The notes below the pieces were generated by a model, which was given only the letters and a program-made list of their open reading frames with translations, was not told where the DNA came from and did no database searches. A program made the translations under genes and the position numbers. Positions 44,779 to 54,191 of a DNA stretch of 64,000 nucleotides are shown piece after piece (the stretch's first letter is position 1; every line of letters begins with the position of its first letter). The stretch comes from Chryseobacterium sp. LAM-KRS1 (GTDB lineage Bacteria > Bacteroidota > Bacteroidia > Flavobacteriales > Weeksellaceae), in assembly GCF_013184525.1 (NCBI RefSeq), contig NZ_JAAOIZ010000002.1:620001-684000 (forward strand). Direction: 5' to 3'.

Positions 44779-44903
44779 GGATCGTTTTTATATTAAAATT
44801 ACGCCGGTGTAATGACTACATAGGCTATGTCCTGTTTATGAGAGAGCAGGATTATCAAATTTAAAAGATTTGCCTATAATATAACAGTTTTGTAAAAAAT
44901 AAT

Positions 44904-44935
44904 AAAAGAGGATATCTCTGGAGATATCCTCTTTT
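44904..44935. terminator. Near-perfect hairpin terminator
   Basis: AAAAGAGGATATCTC and GAGATATCCTCTTTT form a 15-bp stem with a 2-base loop. It lies between the GH106-like gene start and the leader-peptide gene at 45006-45227 and probably terminates the latter on the minus strand. Confidence 0.75.
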
Positions 44936-45005
44936 ATACTTCACCTTTCCGGTGTAAGATCCGATAGATACTAATTTTAATCAAGCTGATCTAGATTCTG
45001 TTTAA

Positions 45006-45227
45006 TTACCACGGGGCACCATTTCGGGCACATAAAGTAGAGCACTCTTCAAGTCCTCCCGGATCAGATGGTGAGCTGGGTTGATTTGAGGCCCAAGCTA
45101 CACAGCAATTAAAACAAACATCATAACTATCATTGGACCAGTCATCACAAATCCCACCACCAACGGCTTTTTTTGCGCCTGTTACATTTTTCAATTTAGT
45201 TCTGCTAAGTAATTTTGCATTTTTCAT
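45006..45227 (-). CDS. Bacteriocin-like leader peptide protein, Cys-rich
   Basis: 73 residues started at the ATG at 45227; an in-frame Met further upstream gives an unlikely extension. The first 17 residues (MKNAKLLSRTKLKNVTG) match the LKN(V/I)(S/T)G leader family common in Chryseobacterium, which resembles bacteriocin double-Gly leaders. Here GG is replaced by GA at the expected cut, with a real GGG a few residues on. The core has six cysteines (27, 38, 41, 42, 62, 66) and a Pro/Ser-rich linker. No dedicated transporter is adjacent. Possibly an exported antimicrobial or signal peptide. Confidence 0.75.
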   Translation of the reverse strand: MKNAKLLSRTKLKNVTGAKKAVGGGICDDWSNDSYDVCFNCCVAWASNQPSSPSDPGGLEECSTLCARNGAPW

Positions 45228-45412
45228 ATTAAAAGATTTAGTGTTATGCCATTCAATCATGCAAGAACGGCTTTTGCAATCAGTGATTATATCTATATTT
45301 TTTAAATATCATCCTTCTTATTTAGCCCTTTGGTAGGGTTTTAATAACTCTTTCAACGAATGTATTTATAAAATACTTCTTAAAATTGTAAAAATGTAAC
45401 TTACAAATAAAA

Positions 45413-45438
45413 AATCCAGGGAAGTGATTCCCTGGATT
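45413..45438 (-). terminator. Intrinsic terminator after the phosphatase gene
   Basis: AATCCAGGGAA and TTCCCTGGATT form a perfect 11-bp stem with a 4-base loop, followed on the minus strand by T6. It ends the phosphatase gene transcript. Confidence 0.8.
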
Positions 45439-45503
45439 AATTTATAGGTTAGGATTACAGTATATTGAAATACTGACTTTTTATGTTTTAAATCAGAAAC
45501 GAA

Positions 45504-46121
45504 TCAGTTAAATACCTGTCCTTTGATGTAATCAACATCCACATCCCTGATATAATCGATAAGATTGGTATATTGGGAATGGAAATGGTAGCCTCCTTCT
45601 GTCATTTCTTCAGTGGCATCCTCTTTACTCCAGTTCTGGAAAATAATACGGTACATCGCCATCGTAACACCGGTTCTGTCACTACCATGAGCACAATGCA
45701 CATCAATAGGTTTTGGGGCGGTTTTTATTATCCGCAAAGCTTTAATGATCTCAACATCTGATACCGATGAAGCATTCATGGGAACATTATACAGGTTACC
45801 TGCATAGTTAGTTCCTCCCACATGATCTGTATGACCTTCCCTCAGATTAAGGATCGAAGCAATATGTTTTTGCTCAAGAAAATTAAAGCCCGCATTGTCA
45901 GGCTGCTCACTTCTATACACATCATTATTTACTTTATACAGATTATCAAAAGGAGAACCTGAAACTTTTTGAGCCCAGGTCTGGGGCCTTGAGGTTTTGG
46001 ATGTGACGGACAAGTTGGAACTTTGGAAAACATTGCCCGATTTTACCAGTGAATCATCAGAATTTTCAGGAGCACAAGCCAGTGTACTTAATGCCAGCAG
46101 GATAAAAATTGCTTTTTTCAT
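45504..46121 (-). CDS. Lipoprotein protein-tyrosine/dual-specificity phosphatase
   Basis: 205 residues. An SPII signal ends at LSTLAC (Cys16). The phosphatase P-loop is VHCAHGSDRTG, with CX5R Cys143 to Arg149, and the general-acid-like region lies upstream. It acts outside the cytoplasm on phosphoproteins or phospho-sugars/lipids. Such lipoprotein phosphatases are frequent in Bacteroidota; the substrate is unknown. Confidence 0.88.
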   Translation of the reverse strand: MKKAIFILLALSTLACAPENSDDSLVKSGNVFQSSNLSVTSKTSRPQTWAQKVSGSPFDNLYKVNNDVYRSEQPDNAGFNFLEQKHIASILNLREGHTDHVGGTNYAGNLYNVPMNASSVSDVEIIKALRIIKTAPKPIDVHCAHGSDRTGVTMAMYRIIFQNWSKEDATEEMTEGGYHFHSQYTNLIDYIRDVDVDYIKGQVFN

Positions 46122-46359
46122 GTTTTATTTTTATTATTAAAATGATCTGTTTATTGGCTACCATCATGACGTGACCGGAATTCCAATGGTAAGGAATCTT
46201 CAACGATCTGTCATCTATTTTAGAAAAAGTGGGTACAATCGGGATGAAATAATGGAAACAAAAGTATAAATAAATCACAATATATCAATACATAGAGAAA
46301 TATAATACATTAAAATATTATTAAATTTTCTTTGTGTAGGTTAAGATCTCTTCGTTCAA

Positions 46360-46391
46360 TTTTGATTTGGCGCCAATTATAATTAGCTTTA
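46360..46391 (+). promoter_or_regulatory. Bacteroidota-type promoter
   Basis: TTTTG at 46360-46364, a 19-bp spacer and TAGCTTTA at 46384-46391 (consensus TAnnTTTG with one mismatch). The ATG of the thioesterase gene is 25 bp downstream. This is the best promoter match in the window. Confidence 0.65.
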
Positions 46392-46415
46392 TGTATTAAA
46401 TATAGAATTATCATT

Positions 46416-46832
46416 ATGAAATATTCAAAAGAATATGTGACTAAAGAAGAGCACATTGATGTACAGGGAATTATGGACGGTTTATATTATCCGTTTTATA
46501 TGGAATATTGCAGACACCAGTATATTGATGAGGTTTTGGGATTTAACCTTGAAAATGAAGCAAAAAATGGGGTTAATATGGTTTTATCAGGATACACGAT
46601 CAGTTTTCTCAGGTCTCTGAAAAAAGGAGATACCTTTACGGTAACCTGTGAACTGTTCAGGGATAAAGGTGATGCTCCTAAGATTCATTTCAAGCAATCC
46701 ATTATCCTGAATGGTAAGATAACAACAAAAGCAACTTTTACCGGAACTTGTGTGCCTGCAACCGGTGGCAGGCCTTTTCTTCCTGAATCTTTAAAAGCAC
46801 TTATTGAAGAGGCACCTGTTTTGGAAGACTAG
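46416..46832 (+). CDS. 4HBT-fold acyl-CoA thioesterase family protein
   Basis: 138 residues. The hotdog-fold pattern includes IDVQGIMDGLYYPFYMEYCRH, in which DGLYYP takes the place of the D-x-x-G-H-V-N catalytic turn, and VLSGYTISFLRSLKKGDTFTV. It probably hydrolyses acyl-CoA esters. The usual catalytic Asp/His is not fully clear. It has the promoter at 46360 and terminator at 46853. Confidence 0.8.
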   Translation: MKYSKEYVTKEEHIDVQGIMDGLYYPFYMEYCRHQYIDEVLGFNLENEAKNGVNMVLSGYTISFLRSLKKGDTFTVTCELFRDKGDAPKIHFKQSIILNGKITTKATFTGTCVPATGGRPFLPESLKALIEEAPVLED

Positions 46833-46852
46833 TGTTTTTTCCATCACATTAT

Positions 46853-46880
46853 AAAAAGCAGGTATAAAACCTGCTTTTCA
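46853..46880 (+). terminator. Intrinsic terminator after the thioesterase gene
   Basis: AAAAGCAGGT and ACCTGCTTTT form a 10-bp stem with a 5-base A/T-rich loop. The core AAAAGCAGG is the same as in the terminator at 25422. Confidence 0.8.
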
Positions 46881-46980
46881 ATTTTCATATCCAGCCCTGT
46901 TGGAGACAAATCAATTTACAGTTATCTTCAATTCCTTACTTTTGTAAAGTATTAAACGGCTTAACAGTTTATTCCATCAT

Positions 46981-47679
46981 ATGAATCCTATATTTTCCAG
47001 CAGCAAACAAATTGAAGTGGTATCTTCCTTTTCAGAACTCATCGATACCGATTTTTACGGAACTATGAATGCAATCTGCTGGCACAGGAATTTAATCGGA
47101 GACTTTAAAGAAATTGTCTCTAAGCTTCATTTAAAAGATCATATTACGGAAGTTTCCACTGACGATCTTTTGGCATTACCACTTTCAGAAAAAGGAATTA
47201 GTGCGAGGGAAACGATTCTCAATGATTTACGTTTATTGGAAGACTTCGGGGCATTGCCTTCCCTCAACCTGCTTAAAAATTATGACCGGGACGAGGAGCT
47301 GGATTTTATCTCAACCGATGTGTATTCATATCACGTAGACCGTTCCCCCATTGGTACCGATACTTTTTTGTGTACTTATCACGGTGCTCCCAGTGAAATT
47401 ATACCCAATGACCAGGTGGAGCAAAAAATTCTGATCCCCGAGATCAGGGAAAAGCTTAGAAAATTACATGACGGTCCGGAAGCAGAATTTGAAGATTTCC
47501 TGAAAGAATACTTCTTCGACCTGCACTATCAGCCAAAGCTTAATGCTGAACCCGTAAGTCTTGGATCAGGGCATCTTTGGCGACTGGCAGTAGATCATCC
47601 GGAACAAAAAGTTCTTCCTTGTGTTCACAGGGCTCCCATTGAAAATGATGGCGAATACCGCTTACTTCTTATTTGCTGA
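46981..47679 (+). CDS. DUF1826 family protein
   Basis: 232 residues. It matches the pattern of the DUF1826 family: MNAICWHRNLIGDF near residue 26, FLCTYHGAPSEIIPNDQ near 135, and LGSGHLWRLAVDHP near 195. No signal peptide or membrane helix is present. Members carry conserved His and Cys residues and occur near metal-homeostasis genes in some bacteria. No such neighbour is here. Function unknown. Confidence 0.82.
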   Translation: MNPIFSSSKQIEVVSSFSELIDTDFYGTMNAICWHRNLIGDFKEIVSKLHLKDHITEVSTDDLLALPLSEKGISARETILNDLRLLEDFGALPSLNLLKNYDRDEELDFISTDVYSYHVDRSPIGTDTFLCTYHGAPSEIIPNDQVEQKILIPEIREKLRKLHDGPEAEFEDFLKEYFFDLHYQPKLNAEPVSLGSGHLWRLAVDHPEQKVLPCVHRAPIENDGEYRLLLIC

Positions 47680-47810
47680 GAACGTTATTGATATTAACGA
47701 ATCTCTTTTTATAATCCGGAACATATAATGATACATACTGAATTGCTTGCAATGCTGCTTAATTTTTGGTACCTTGAAATCCTATTTTATCCATTAATCA
47801 TGACCTCACA

Positions 47811-48278
47811 ATGGCCGATACCGTAATATTATCTGAAGGAGCAGAATTTGACCACGTTATACAAGAAGTTTCAAAGTATATCCACCTGTATGTAATGGCA
47901 TTCCAAAAAGATGAAAGAACCATTACCCGCGTTGATAAACGTGAAGGTATGTATGGCGGAAAAGGAACCGTTTATATGTTACAAATGTTCGGCGATAAAG
48001 AGCTAGCCAATAATCGCCTGGCTGCTTATATGGTCTTGCTGAACAAAGGAGACGAATCCGGATATCATAGCCACCATGCAAGAAATGAAGAAGAACTTTA
48101 TGTCGTTGTTCATGGAACAGGAGAATACCGGGAAAGAACAGGAACTCACGGACCCGAGCGTAAAAAAACACTTCAGAAAGGTGATATTACAGCCATCAGT
48201 TCAATAGGTTATCATTCCATCGAAAACACAGGCGATGAACCTTTGATCATGTTTGTTATTACGACTAACAATCCCTAG
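47811..48278 (+). CDS. Cupin-domain protein
   Basis: 155 residues. A single cupin: YHSHHARNEEELYVVVHGTG (the HxH...E metal site), then ITAISSIGYHSIENTGDEPL (the second His). It is a cytoplasmic metal-binding beta-barrel of unknown substrate. Confidence 0.8.
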   Translation: MADTVILSEGAEFDHVIQEVSKYIHLYVMAFQKDERTITRVDKREGMYGGKGTVYMLQMFGDKELANNRLAAYMVLLNKGDESGYHSHHARNEEELYVVVHGTGEYRERTGTHGPERKKTLQKGDITAISSIGYHSIENTGDEPLIMFVITTNNP

Positions 48279-48825
48279 ATCAATGTGCTAAAGCCGGAAA
48301 TTCCTCCTATGATCAGTAACAGGAACTATACTCTTTTCTTCTTCACAAATACAAATTCCAGAAAGCAGAAAAACTTGCCAATATTTTTATAATATCGGAC
48401 TCAGTATTCCCTTGGCTATATTTAAAATACCATCTATTTCCTTTTGCATAATCATTTTCTCGAATTATTTTCCAAATGATCTACCATGATTTGGGATCAT
48501 ATTACACCAGCACAACTAATACAGTACAAACGGTTTTGTTCACCAATTTATTTCCTATATTTTTGGTATATGCCTGTCATTATGCTATCAATACCTTATT
48601 CTATTTCGTAGAATTACTTACTTACATTACAGATGAAATTGGTAAAAGAAATTACTTCTGACACAAAATTGGAGATTTATAATACTATTATCAATTGTTT
48701 TTATCTCTTTCTCTAAACAAAAGGTTCAGTGATATAATCAATGTAACTGGTATACTTTATTATACTGGTAACAAAAGTATATCATTTTTACTATAAATTT
48801 GTCTGAGAATTATAAAATATAAACA
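48279..48825. other. Intergenic region upstream of the SnoaL/epoxide hydrolase pair
   Basis: 547 bp without a supported gene. A short hydrophobic frame at 48476-48661 has no recognisable family and no ribosome-binding or context support. A -7 box, TAAATTTG, lies at 48794-48801 before the start at 48826. Confidence 0.45.
48794..48801 (+). promoter_or_regulatory. -7 box upstream of the SnoaL gene
   Basis: TAAATTTG fits TAnnTTTG and is 25 bp before the ATG at 48826. The -33 element is unclear. Confidence 0.4.
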
Positions 48826-49302
48826 ATGAATATAACACATTTAGAAAAATTAACAATCACAGACGATATAAGAACAGTCATGGCAAAATATGTCCGTCAT
48901 GCCGACAGCAAAAACTTCACTGAACTTGCAAATTTATTTACGGAGAATGGAATATTTACTCCATTAGATGTTAACGGTGAAACACTCGTCCAAATGGCAG
49001 GGAGAAGAGAAATAGAAAATAAGATTTCGGAAAGTGTGGGAAATGCGACAGCAATTCATCATTTATTTTCTTTTGAAATAGACATCGAATCTAAAGAAAT
49101 GGTCCATGCAGTATTTTCTATGGAAGATCATCTCATAAGACCGGAAAATGAAGAAAATATATTATTGAAAGACAGCAATGTACCAGTATTTAGAACATTA
49201 CATGGTTTTGGACATTATCATGGTGATTTTGTTAAAATCAAAGACACATGGTTTATAAAAAAACTCATACAAACCAGATTAAAATTAGATTTCACATATT
49301 AA
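48826..49302 (+). CDS. SnoaL_4-like nuclear transport factor 2 fold protein
   Basis: 158 residues. The pattern VRHADSKNFTELANLFTENG, FTPLDVNGETLVQMAGRR and ATAIHHLFSFEIDI is a SnoaL/NTF2-like barrel. The two His residues in IHHLF and HGFGHYHGDF would sit in the pocket. It is likely an isomerase, cyclase or small-molecule-binding protein. It lies 10 bp upstream of the epoxide hydrolase and is probably co-transcribed. Confidence 0.8.
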   Translation: MNITHLEKLTITDDIRTVMAKYVRHADSKNFTELANLFTENGIFTPLDVNGETLVQMAGRREIENKISESVGNATAIHHLFSFEIDIESKEMVHAVFSMEDHLIRPENEENILLKDSNVPVFRTLHGFGHYHGDFVKIKDTWFIKKLIQTRLKLDFTY

Positions 49303-49312
49303 AAAAAGAAAA

Positions 49313-50533
49313 ATGAATACAGACTTAAAACCTTTCGAAATTAATGTATCCGGGGAAATCCTTAAAGACCTGGAAACCAGATTAAAAACAACACGTTGGT
49401 CAGAGGATTTAAATAATGAAGATTCTTATTATGGCATCAGTACGGCATACCTCAAAGATATTGTTCATCATTGGATTAATAGTTATGACTGGGAAGCAGC
49501 ACAAAAGGAACTAAATTCTTTTAACCAGCATAAAATAGAAATTGATGGCCAGGCTATCCATTTTATTTACGAAAAAGGTAAAGGACCAAATCCTACACCG
49601 ATTATCCTGTCTCATGGCTGGCCTTGGACTTATTGGCATTGGAGTAAAGTCATTCGCCAGCTTACCGATCCGGCTTCCTACGGTAGAGATCCTGAACAGT
49701 CATTTGATGTGATTGTCCCATCGCTTCCTGGGTTTGGTTTTTCTACGCCTGTAAAAGATGGAGAAATGAATTTTTCGAAGATGGCAGAACTTTGGCATAA
49801 ACTGATGACAGAAACTTTGGGTTATAAAAAATATGCTGCTTCAGGAAGTGATTATGGAATGCTGGTAACCGCTCAATTGGGACATAAATATGCAGAAGAG
49901 CTTATCGGTATCCATTTGGGACAGGAAATGCCATTAACAATTTTCCAAAGCGAAAGACCATGGGACTTAACAGAAGGACAGATGATACCTAAGGAAGCCT
50001 CTCCCGAGCTACGTGAAGGCATCATCAAGTTCCAGCGTACCTATGCTTCCCATGTTGCAGTCCATATGCTTGATGCTCAGACCATCACACATGGATTAAA
50101 TGACTCTCCTGTTGGAATGTTGGCATGGATACTACAACGTTGGAAAAAATGGAGCGACATCAATGGAAATTTTGAAGATGTTTTTTCGAAAGATGATATC
50201 ATTACATTTGCCATGATCTACTGGGTAAATCAGGCTATTGGTTCTTCTATACGTGTTTATTCGAATGCTAACAGATATCCCTGGAAGCCATCACATAATA
50301 GAACTCCAATAGTAGAAGCTCCAGCGGGATTTACTTTCCTTACAGGAGACGCTTACCCGCCTCTGGGTACTGAGGAAAACCGTGTTGGTATTTTCGAAAA
50401 CGGTCCTATGGCATCACAATTTAACACAATCTATGCTAAAGCATTTAAAAAGGGTGGACACTTTGGTCCATGGGAAAATCCAGAGGCCTTTATTGAAGGT
50501 ATAACAGATACTTTTAGATTACTTAAAAATTAA
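49313..50533 (+). CDS. Epoxide hydrolase
   Basis: 406 residues with the N-terminal EHN domain (LETRLKTTRWSEDL) and the alpha/beta-hydrolase fold: oxyanion-hole HGWP at 101-104, nucleophile elbow GSDYG with Asp180, PSLPGFGFS, and a catalytic His in KGGHFGPWENP near 383. It opens epoxide rings to diols in the cytoplasm. The SnoaL-like gene precedes it, and an FAD monooxygenase gene is convergent; together they suggest a small pathway of oxygenation followed by ring opening. Confidence 0.92.
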   Translation: MNTDLKPFEINVSGEILKDLETRLKTTRWSEDLNNEDSYYGISTAYLKDIVHHWINSYDWEAAQKELNSFNQHKIEIDGQAIHFIYEKGKGPNPTPIILSHGWPWTYWHWSKVIRQLTDPASYGRDPEQSFDVIVPSLPGFGFSTPVKDGEMNFSKMAELWHKLMTETLGYKKYAASGSDYGMLVTAQLGHKYAEELIGIHLGQEMPLTIFQSERPWDLTEGQMIPKEASPELREGIIKFQRTYASHVAVHMLDAQTITHGLNDSPVGMLAWILQRWKKWSDINGNFEDVFSKDDIITFAMIYWVNQAIGSSIRVYSNANRYPWKPSHNRTPIVEAPAGFTFLTGDAYPPLGTEENRVGIFENGPMASQFNTIYAKAFKKGGHFGPWENPEAFIEGITDTFRLLKN

Positions 50534-50585
50534 ACGTACACGCAAGGCCTACTGATTCCAAATCCTTGTAAATACCCAAAATTCT

Positions 50586-50624
50586 TAACCCCAATATGTG
50601 TTGGAATCAATTCATAAGGGGTTA
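50586..50624 (+). terminator. Probable terminator between convergent genes
   Basis: TAACCCC and GGGGTTA pair across a loop of about 25 bases, followed on the + strand by T6. It overlaps the last codon of the convergent monooxygenase gene. Confidence 0.5.
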
Positions 50625-51737
50625 TTTTTTATTATCATTACTAAACGCCAGGAAAGATGCCTGTAATTCTTCTTCTGTTTCAGGTAACTGAACTTTTAAA
50701 CCCCATTTAATGCGAGACTGAATGCTTTCCGCAAAAGGTTTGAAGGTTTCATTATATTTTTTAAAAGCAGTTTTATAATCATCATTTGCAACAAGCTCCT
50801 TTGCTAACAAAGTTGCGCCTTGCAATGCGAGACTTGTACCCATTCCCGTAAAAAAACTTGGCGCGTGCGCAGCATCACCAACCAGGGCTACACGTCCTTT
50901 AATCCAGGTCGGCATATGGATCTGGTTCGCTTCATCAAAATATAAATCGTCGGAATGAAGCATGGAATCTAAAATTTCAGGAATTTTCCAATTCGTATTG
51001 TTCCCAAAATATTCTTTCAGAATTTGTTTTTGTTGTTCTGTATTTCTGTAATTCCAATCCAGTTCCGGAGCTCTGAACATCAGTATTGCATTAGCTCCAT
51101 CTTTGAAATGGTATATTACAGCCTGCTTACCCAGCTCACGATATACGATTCCCGTATTACCTGACCTGCCTGTTTGTATATGATCTGCTTTGGTAAAAGC
51201 AAAGTAAACACCGAAAAACTTTTTGAAATTTTCTTCAGCACCAAACACCAGTTTTCTTACTATTGAGTGGGTGCCATCTGCCCCAAATACAAAATCAAAA
51301 CTTCTGTTCTCCCCCTTTTCAAAGGATATCTCAATACCATCTTCATGTTGGATCAATGTCTTTATGCTGTTTCCGAAAATAAATTCTACCTCCTTCTTAG
51401 GTACAATATCAAAAATAAGTTCTACCAGGTCACTGCGATGGATTTCAATATCACCAAGATATTCTTCCATTGCATTTATTGAAAAACGACTCAATGTGTC
51501 GCCTTTAGCATCCACGATTTCATCGGTATGGATAAACTCACGGTCTTTAATTTTTTGTAATATTCCCATTTCTTTTACCACATCCAGTGCTTTACCCCGG
51601 ACATCGATAGGTGAACCTCCTTTCCGAAGACCTTTACCTATTTCTACGACAGTTACCTCATAACCATATTTGTTTAACCAATAAGCCAAAGTTAATCCGG
51701 CGAAACTTGCACCTGATATCAAAACTTGTTTTTTCAT
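50622..51737 (-). CDS. FAD-dependent monooxygenase
   Basis: 371 residues. The N-terminal FAD motif is ISGASFAGLTLAYWL, with the family DG motif VFGADGTHSIVRK and the GD motif ALVGDAAHAPSFFTGMGTS near residue 290. It is a class A flavoprotein hydroxylase resembling the TetX/aromatic hydroxylase group. The substrate is not evident. An AraC regulator gene is divergent (102 bp apart), the same design as the pair at 1-1306, and an epoxide hydrolase gene is convergent. Confidence 0.9.
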   Translation of the reverse strand: MKKQVLISGASFAGLTLAYWLNKYGYEVTVVEIGKGLRKGGSPIDVRGKALDVVKEMGILQKIKDREFIHTDEIVDAKGDTLSRFSINAMEEYLGDIEIHRSDLVELIFDIVPKKEVEFIFGNSIKTLIQHEDGIEISFEKGENRSFDFVFGADGTHSIVRKLVFGAEENFKKFFGVYFAFTKADHIQTGRSGNTGIVYRELGKQAVIYHFKDGANAILMFRAPELDWNYRNTEQQKQILKEYFGNNTNWKIPEILDSMLHSDDLYFDEANQIHMPTWIKGRVALVGDAAHAPSFFTGMGTSLALQGATLLAKELVANDDYKTAFKKYNETFKPFAESIQSRIKWGLKVQLPETEEELQASFLAFSNDNKK

Positions 51738-51838
51738 AACTTAAGAATTTAATTGTTCTATAACATTTGTTATATCAAAATTACCAGTAACTTTACGATT
51801 AAAATACCTCAATAACTACTAAAAATAGTCGTAAAAAT

Positions 51839-52792
51839 ATGAAAGACGAAGGTCATAAAGATATAGACAGCAGAATTCTTGAGTATGCAAGCAAGGTAGG
51901 ACTGACGACAAAAGATGAGCTACAGCATTTCGAGGTCAAACTTTTTAAAGCTTTTATTTTTTTACCAGATATGGCGATGCACTTTGGTTCAATGATCGCT
52001 AAAAAGAATTTTACACGACAAACTGCAACATCCGTGATTAAAGACAGTATTGGTTTTTTATTTTACAACATCTTTGAAGATCATAATCAAAATACGTCCG
52101 GTACAATCAAACCGCCTTCAGATGCCACATTTGTACGTATATTTCCATTTACAATACCACAAAAAATTCATTTCATAGAAAATACACAGGCTACCTATGT
52201 TTCAATTAGCATCAGTGCCGAGTATTTGAAGAGTTTTTTAAAAGAGGAATCCGAATATTTTCAGTTTCTTTTCGATAATACCAACAGCTTTCTGATTGAA
52301 GAATTGATGACCGATGATATTTTGCGCACCGTAAATGATATTGTAAAAAAAGAAACTCCGGCAACAATGAGAAGCTATTACTATAAAATCAAGGCTATGG
52401 AGTTGCTTTTTTATTTATTTGAGAGTTTACGAAAGCGGGAAAATTCTACCCATCAAAAACTAAGTCGGAAGGAAATACAATCTATTTATCACGTACGCGA
52501 CAAAATTGTTTCCTCATTAAGCCAGCCAACCAGCATTGCAGAACTGAAACAAATGGCCGCAATGAACGAGCTTAAGCTCCGCCGGATATTCAAGCAGGTC
52601 TTTGGTATGGGCATTTACGATTACTATCAGCACCTACGTATGAAAGAAGCTGCCCGGCTTTTGCGGGATGAAAAACTGTCGGTATCAGAAACAGGCTATC
52701 AAATGGGGTTTGAAAATCTAAGTCACTTTTCAAGGGTATTTGAGAAGCATATGGGTAAAAAACCGAAAAAATATAGTCATGATATGAAATAA
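51839..52792 (+). CDS. AraC family transcriptional regulator
   Basis: 317 residues. The N-terminal 200 residues form a sensor-like domain (ITIPQKIHFIE-like stretch, VSISISAEYLKSFLKEE). The C-terminal AraC helix-turn-helix runs from about 220 to 317 (SIAELKQMAAMNELKLRRIF; SVSETGYQMGFENLSHFSRV; HMGKKPKKYS). It is divergent from the FAD monooxygenase and probably controls it and itself. Confidence 0.9.
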   Translation: MKDEGHKDIDSRILEYASKVGLTTKDELQHFEVKLFKAFIFLPDMAMHFGSMIAKKNFTRQTATSVIKDSIGFLFYNIFEDHNQNTSGTIKPPSDATFVRIFPFTIPQKIHFIENTQATYVSISISAEYLKSFLKEESEYFQFLFDNTNSFLIEELMTDDILRTVNDIVKKETPATMRSYYYKIKAMELLFYLFESLRKRENSTHQKLSRKEIQSIYHVRDKIVSSLSQPTSIAELKQMAAMNELKLRRIFKQVFGMGIYDYYQHLRMKEAARLLRDEKLSVSETGYQMGFENLSHFSRVFEKHMGKKPKKYSHDMK

Positions 52793-52832
52793 AATCACGT
52801 AATTTATTTGAAAGTCGTAATATCATTAAGCA

Positions 52833-53264
52833 CTACCCAAAAATCAATTCATTTTCAAATGTTATATTTATACATTTTTTTAATTTCGGAAACCATAAAT
52901 ATAAATGCTGTGGTATAGATAAAAAGATTTTTTTTAATCTTATAAAATCTTTAAAATTAATTTCATATCCTAACTCAGTCAAGTTATCACCAATAACTAC
53001 TATTTTTTCATTCAACATTTCAGGAAAAGCCTGAGAAATTTTCAAAAATTCATCATCTATTTTTTCTAATAGTATAGCTTCTGACCTAAAATTAATCAAA
53101 AATAGTGGTTTCCTCTTGTCCCAATCAATCCCATTAAATCCCATAGGATAATTTTGTTCTAACTGATTAATAAAATCATCAATATTTTCATGGACCTTTA
53201 TTACATCTTCTAGAATTTCATTTTCAAATTCTACCAATATTTCGTTGTCGTATTTTGTTTTCAT
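52833..53264 (-). CDS. Uncharacterised acidic protein, immunity-type neighbourhood
   Basis: 143 residues, no signal peptide, acidic (EFENEILEDVIKVHENIDDF). No family is recognised. It is the last of a run of small minus-strand genes that resemble immunity proteins of polymorphic toxin systems. Confidence 0.6.
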   Translation of the reverse strand: MKTKYDNEILVEFENEILEDVIKVHENIDDFINQLEQNYPMGFNGIDWDKRKPLFLINFRSEAILLEKIDDEFLKISQAFPEMLNEKIVVIGDNLTELGYEINFKDFIRLKKIFLSIPQHLYLWFPKLKKCINITFENELIFG

Positions 53265-53317
53265 TTATTTTAAGAATCTTGTCAAAATTAAATTGGAAAT
53301 GTTGCCCCTTTAAATTA

Positions 53318-53734
53318 TTATAGATCTTCTATATCTGCTCCTTGTATGTCATATTTTTCCAATAACAAATAAGCACGTTCTGATATTGCTAAACCATTTT
53401 TTTTAGTAATAAAAAAATCATCTTTATTTTCCTCTCCAGTTATTTTAAGCCAAAAGAAAATCGGGAGATCTTTATCTGGATAAAGTTCCAGAAAAGTTTC
53501 AGATTTATAAATTGTCACATTGTCAAAAATGACTCCAGTAAGATTTTCTGATTCTATTCCACTTCTTAAAGCATTTGTAACAATATAACAGGGGAAAGAT
53601 TCAAGAATATCATCTCCCAACCAACCATCAAACTCATAATGAAGACTTTTAACTACAGGAGGAAAAAATGAATTATCCATTTGTGTTTTCTCTCCTAGCC
53701 CGCCTGCTACTACTGGCTCGATCACTTTATACAT
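53318..53734 (-). CDS. Putative immunity protein
   Basis: 138 residues, acidic, no signal peptide. The pattern YEFDGWLGDDILESFPCYIV, then TNALRSGIE, then LTGVIFDNVTI and LPIFFWLKITGEENKDDFFI is of the type seen in immunity proteins of contact-dependent toxin systems. It lies 3 bp downstream of the SMI1/KNR4 gene, so the two are in one transcript. No toxin gene is adjacent. Confidence 0.62.
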   Translation of the reverse strand: MYKVIEPVVAGGLGEKTQMDNSFFPPVVKSLHYEFDGWLGDDILESFPCYIVTNALRSGIESENLTGVIFDNVTIYKSETFLELYPDKDLPIFFWLKITGEENKDDFFITKKNGLAISERAYLLLEKYDIQGADIEDL

Positions 53735-53737
53735 AAT

Positions 53738-54070
53738 TTAATATATTTCCAATTCGTTGTTTTCAAACTTATAAAGAAATTCAGAAAATGAATTGGCAAG
53801 CAAAACAGCATCATTCTCTTCCATTCCAACAAATGGTATGGAATAAATATTATTATTAGTTTTATTAAAAAAGATACCTACGCCTCCACCATTAGTTCCA
53901 ATCGCTACAAAATTAGCAAGCAATTCTTCTGTTTCATATTCCTTAATAATTTCCTCTGATTTCTTTAATGGAAATAATTCGATGTAACCACTTTCCGAAT
54001 TAATTTCATTGTCTTCTAAGTTTTTCATAAAAGAAATATAGTCTTCTGGAAATTCAAATTTATTGTTCAT
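53738..54070 (-). CDS. SMI1/KNR4-family immunity protein
   Basis: 110 residues. It has the SMI1/KNR4 (SUKH) frame in short form: LPEDYISFMKNL-like start (FPEDYISFMKNLEDN), GYIELFPLKKSEEIIKEYE, NFVAIGTNGGGVGIFF, and a final helix. SUKH proteins are immunity partners for diverse nuclease and other toxins. Confidence 0.75.
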   Translation of the reverse strand: MNNKFEFPEDYISFMKNLEDNEINSESGYIELFPLKKSEEIIKEYETEELLANFVAIGTNGGGVGIFFNKTNNNIYSIPFVGMEENDAVLLANSFSEFLYKFENNELEIY

Positions 54071-54191
54071 ATCTAATTTTTTTATATTATATATTGAATG
54101 AACTCTTTTTTACTTTTCTAGGAAACATTTCCATTACTATATCAGGATGACGATCCATTAATCTTGATATTTCCATCATAAAAATATAAAT

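Noticed and set aside
48476-48661. 61-residue hydrophobic + strand frame
   Set aside because: AT-rich DNA easily gives such hydrophobic frames; no context or start support.
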